NCBI GenBank assembly: GCA_902168245.1
Contig: CABHPA010000089.1
Span: forward strand, 1-33,215
Source of the DNA: Candidatus Melainabacteria bacterium
GTDB lineage: Bacteria; Cyanobacteriota; Vampirovibrionia; Vampirovibrionales; Vampirovibrionaceae
DNA: 33,215 bases
Direction of reading: 5' to 3'
Every line of letters begins with the position of its first letter. Position 1 is the stretch's first letter. The notes beneath the pieces were generated by a model, which saw nothing but the letters and a program-made list of their open reading frames with translations, was not told the DNA's origin and did not search any database. Of the stretch, positions 31,438 through 33,215 are shown in pieces. A program made the position numbers and the translations under genes.

Positions 31438-31845
31438 TTATGGGCCTTTCAGGGGGATGGAGACCTTTTGGTGAGGCGGCACACGGAATGCGCGCGATGC
31501 TTGAACCACATATTCTACTGTCAGAATCACTTTGTAACTTAAAAGTCCGCACATGACAATAGCAACTTCAGTGACATGGGCGTGTGACAGCTTGACAATA
31601 ACGTACGCTAAAATCCAGATTCTTATAAGAGAAAACACAAACTGGATTTTCTTTTTGGGGTGTTCCGCGCTGAAGCCAAGGCTCCATAGGTAAAAAAGTC
31701 CTAACAAGATGCCTAAAGCCATTGACTTCATGTGCTCAGGCCACCCAATTGCGACGGCAGAGAGCATAATAGCATCTGTAGCAAGTGTGCCAATCCACAA
31801 CTTGCGCTTGAGTCGGGGGTAATATGTGGCGGGATTATTGCTCAT
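31438..31845 (-). CDS. atpI: ATP synthase protein I (Atp1/UncI type)
   Basis: The 135-residue protein has four likely membrane segments (DAIMLSAVAIGWP, ALGILLGLFYLWSLGF, IRIWILAYVIVKL, VAIVMCGLLSYKVIL). Its location before subunit a and its size match AtpI, an assembly factor that helps build the c-ring. AtpI sequences are poorly conserved, so the call leans on context. Its ATG overlaps the atpZ stop by 4 bp (ATGA). Confidence 0.8.
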   Translation of the reverse strand: MSNNPATYYPRLKRKLWIGTLATDAIMLSAVAIGWPEHMKSMALGILLGLFYLWSLGFSAEHPKKKIQFVFSLIRIWILAYVIVKLSHAHVTEVAIVMCGLLSYKVILTVEYVVQASRAFRVPPHQKVSIPLKGP

Positions 31846-32222
31846 GGTTGGCTTGGGTCGTCCTCGTCCCGGTAAGGATGTTCAGGATCGTCTTTTTCGT
31901 CTGGTTCACGGTACAGGAAGTCCAGGTGTTCAATGGGAAGCGCGGTCTTTTTCTCCGACGTTGAACCCGGTGGCGCTTTACCTGGCTTTTGCCCGGAGGT
32001 CTTTGACGCTTTAGGTTTTGACTTTTGATGGGCCTGTTTACCTGGCTGGGCGTAAAGTTCCGGGTAGGTGAAACGCTTATAAAGAATACCGATACCGCCT
32101 ACCATTCCTAAAATTGCTAGAATTACCGTCCAGATTGGGTCGACGCCGAAGCGCTGGTTCAGCCAATAGCCAAGCAGTAGGCCGCCCATAATAGGGAGTA
32201 ACAATTGGATGGCGTAATCCAT
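31842..32222 (-). CDS. atpZ: AtpZ/AtpI-family F0 accessory protein
   Basis: The protein has 126 residues from ATG 32222. It has two membrane helices (LLLPIMGGLLLGYWLNQRFG and IWTVILAILGMVGGIGILYK) separated by a short loop with Asp-Pro, the hallmark of the AtpZ (PF09527) family. A long hydrophilic Lys/Pro/Ser then Asp/Glu-rich tail of about 70 residues follows, longer than usual and probably disordered. I preferred 32222 to an upstream start at 32303, because AAGGA sits 5 nt before it and the hydrophobic region starts at once. AtpZ and AtpI are together linked to c-ring assembly and Mg2+ supply. It heads the operon. Confidence 0.8.
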   Translation of the reverse strand: MDYAIQLLLPIMGGLLLGYWLNQRFGVDPIWTVILAILGMVGGIGILYKRFTYPELYAQPGKQAHQKSKPKASKTSGQKPGKAPPGSTSEKKTALPIEHLDFLYREPDEKDDPEHPYRDEDDPSQP

Positions 32223-32314
32223 TGGCGTCCTTAGGGACTTTCCTCCGGTTGATGGGAAGCGGATGCATCGGGTGCTTTTTCGAGGGGCCATTTTCCGATA
32301 CAATCACGAACTGT

Positions 32315-32345
32315 AGTATAAAGGGCTTCGCTTGTAAAAGGCCAA
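32315..32345 (-). promoter_or_regulatory. Possible ATP synthase operon promoter
   Basis: On the minus strand TATACT (32320-32315) is a good -10. The best -35 is TTGGCC (32345-32340) with a 19-bp spacer, which is weak. A start near 32308 would give a leader of about 86 nt before atpZ. Confidence 0.4.
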
Positions 32346-32417
32346 ATCCCTTTAGAGGGCTAAAATGCTTTCAACCCCGGAAGTTTGTTTGTAGCAAGTT
32401 TGCAGAAGGATACCCCG

Positions 32418-32918
32418 ATGTCTAAAGACGCCAGTTTTGACATTGTCTCAGAGTTTGATCAGCAGGAATTGGTGAACGCCATGGATCAGACCCGCCGTGA
32501 AATCGCCTCCCGTTTTGACCTCAAGGATTCCAACAGCGAGCTGGAGCTGGAAGAGGGCAAGAAGATCGTGATTACTACCACCGACGATTTTCGGGCCAAG
32601 AACATTTTCGATATTCTGGAAAGCAAGGTTTCCAAGCGCGGCCTGAATCCTTTGATTCTGGATTTGCAAGAGCCGGAAGCCGCTTTGGGCGGTAAGGTGC
32701 GCCAGACAATCAACCTAAAAAAAGGTATTGAGACCGATATGGCCAAGAAAATCGTGGCCGAAATCAAGGAAAGTAAGCTGAAGGTGCAGGCCAGCATCCA
32801 GGGTGACCAGGTGCGGGTTTCCGGTAAAAACAGGGACGACCTGCAAGAGGTGATCAAGCGTGTGCGCGAGTTCGGCGAGCGCCAGGGCATGCCCTTGCAG
32901 TTCACCAATTACCGTTAA
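32418..32918 (+). CDS. yajQ: YajQ-family nucleotide/c-di-GMP-binding protein
   Basis: The protein has 166 residues from ATG 32418. Family stretches are SFDIVSEFDQQELVNAMDQT at the start, FDLKDSNSELEL, TTDDFRAKNIFDILESK, and KKIVAEIKESKLKVQASIQG followed by VRVSGKNRDDLQ near the end. YajQ proteins (UPF0234) have two ferredoxin-like domains and bind nucleic acids; in Xanthomonas one acts as a c-di-GMP-responsive regulator. That could link it to the GGDEF-EAL protein at 5294, but this is only inference. AAGGA lies 8 nt before the ATG, ruling out the in-frame TTG at 32385. Confidence 0.95.
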   Translation: MSKDASFDIVSEFDQQELVNAMDQTRREIASRFDLKDSNSELELEEGKKIVITTTDDFRAKNIFDILESKVSKRGLNPLILDLQEPEAALGGKVRQTINLKKGIETDMAKKIVAEIKESKLKVQASIQGDQVRVSGKNRDDLQEVIKRVREFGERQGMPLQFTNYR

Positions 32919-32959
32919 CGCGTTGCCCATTTTCGCCTTGCGTTTTGGTGATGTCTCCT

Positions 32960-33004
32960 AAAAAAAGGAAAGCCGCCCAGTCGTTTGGCAAAACTGGACA
33001 GCGG
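32960..33004 (-). terminator. Intrinsic terminator of the right-edge minus-strand gene
   Basis: On the minus strand CCGC and CCAGT pair with ACTGG and GCGG across 33004-32973, with an inner GTTT/AAAC, then CTTTCC and a run of seven T (32966-32960). It ends the transcript of the gene at 33053 and lies between two converging genes. Confidence 0.65.
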
Positions 33005-33052
33005 GGTAGTACGGAATTGGTAGGAATAAAATAAGTAAGGAGAGAGATAGGG

Positions 33053-33215
33053 TTAAATCTGGTTGAAGCTTGGAAGCGGATTTGCTCTGCCGGGATGGTG
33101 GCTGGGCGCTACTAGCGCATGGCTGCTGGCTGAGCTGTTGAAAGCGGCCTCCCTGGGTGAATCCGCATAGGCATGGGCCAGTAGGAAAGTTCCGGTCAGA
33201 AACAGTCCGGCTAGC
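33053..33215 (-). CDS. C-terminus of a small secreted protein, N-terminus beyond the window
   Basis: The 53 visible residues start with the hydrophobic core of a signal peptide (LAGLFLTGTFLLAHAYA), with a good signal peptidase site after AHAYA. Only about 36 mature residues remain (DSPREAAFNSSASSHALVAP, then a His/Pro/Ser-rich end). There is no recognisable domain. The start codon is outside the window, probably only a few codons away. A terminator follows the stop, which supports it being real. Function is unknown. Confidence 0.55.
   Translation of the reverse strand, partial: LAGLFLTGTFLLAHAYADSPREAAFNSSASSHALVAPSHHPGRANPLPSFNQI

Noticed and set aside
31540..31620. Cluster of TGACA motifs resembling Pho boxes
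   Set aside because: They lie within the atpI coding sequence and are not spaced at 11 bp.

Overview
The window looks like a chromosomal segment from a non-photosynthetic member of the cyanobacterial lineage (Vampirovibrionia/'Melainabacteria', perhaps close to Vampirovibrio). The main evidence is the F-type ATP synthase cluster. It reads atpZ, atpI, a, c, b', b, delta, alpha, gamma, has both b and b' subunits, and lacks beta and epsilon, which is the cyanobacterial split arrangement. Moderate GC, a cyanobacteria-like PhoR without membrane segments, and many lineage-specific unrecognised proteins fit, but the taxonomic call is an inference. I see no rRNA, intact tRNA, CRISPR array, transposase or integrase gene.

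Layout. 1-1820 (minus): a cut-off family 2 glycosyltransferase behind a WecE/RffA-type sugar aminotransferase. 1821-2310: gene-free, with a perfect 28-bp inverted repeat, a three-unit Pho box with a -10 element, and a strong intrinsic terminator, together outlining a small RNA of about 130 nt. 2311-4963 (minus): phoR, phoB and an unrecognised gene, headed by a second Pho box. 5294-7012 (plus): a GGDEF-EAL protein behind a structured leader. 7081-10133 (minus): an SPFH/flotillin-like protein and a compact subtilisin-like protein. 10648-11677: rhodanese and, convergently, coaE. 11864-13609 (plus): a protein with a Flp-type prepilin N-terminus but about 316 residues long, and a YhhQ-type queuosine precursor transporter. 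13776-17775 (plus): PhoU-like protein and PiT phosphate transporter (with a reversed Pho box in the leader), DedA protein and amino acid permease. 17776-18700: a small AT-rich patch with a DUF2971 gene and a tRNA-like remnant. 18781-22238: an amidohydrolase, two Met/Gln-rich unrecognised proteins and a 38-residue Cys-rich protein. 22288-25365 (minus): secA. 25366-26018: secA promoter, three 23-bp repeats and a small unrecognised gene. 26019-32222 (minus): ATP synthase operon. 32418-32918 (plus): YajQ. The right edge holds the C-terminus of a secreted minus-strand protein.

How the pieces connect. The most coherent theme is phosphate. Three Pho-box-like sites with exact 11-bp repeat spacing lie in this window. 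One is positioned to activate a putative sRNA downstream of phoR. One would autoregulate the operon of the unrecognised gene, phoB and phoR. One sits in the leader of the PhoU-like/PiT operon, in the orientation and place expected for repression. The putative sRNA carries two tandem C-rich 9-mers that could mask ribosome-binding sites. This Pho circuit with an embedded sRNA is my best candidate for an undescribed system. The compact subtilisin-like protein, the oversized Flp-like pilin and the 23-bp repeat array are separate leads.
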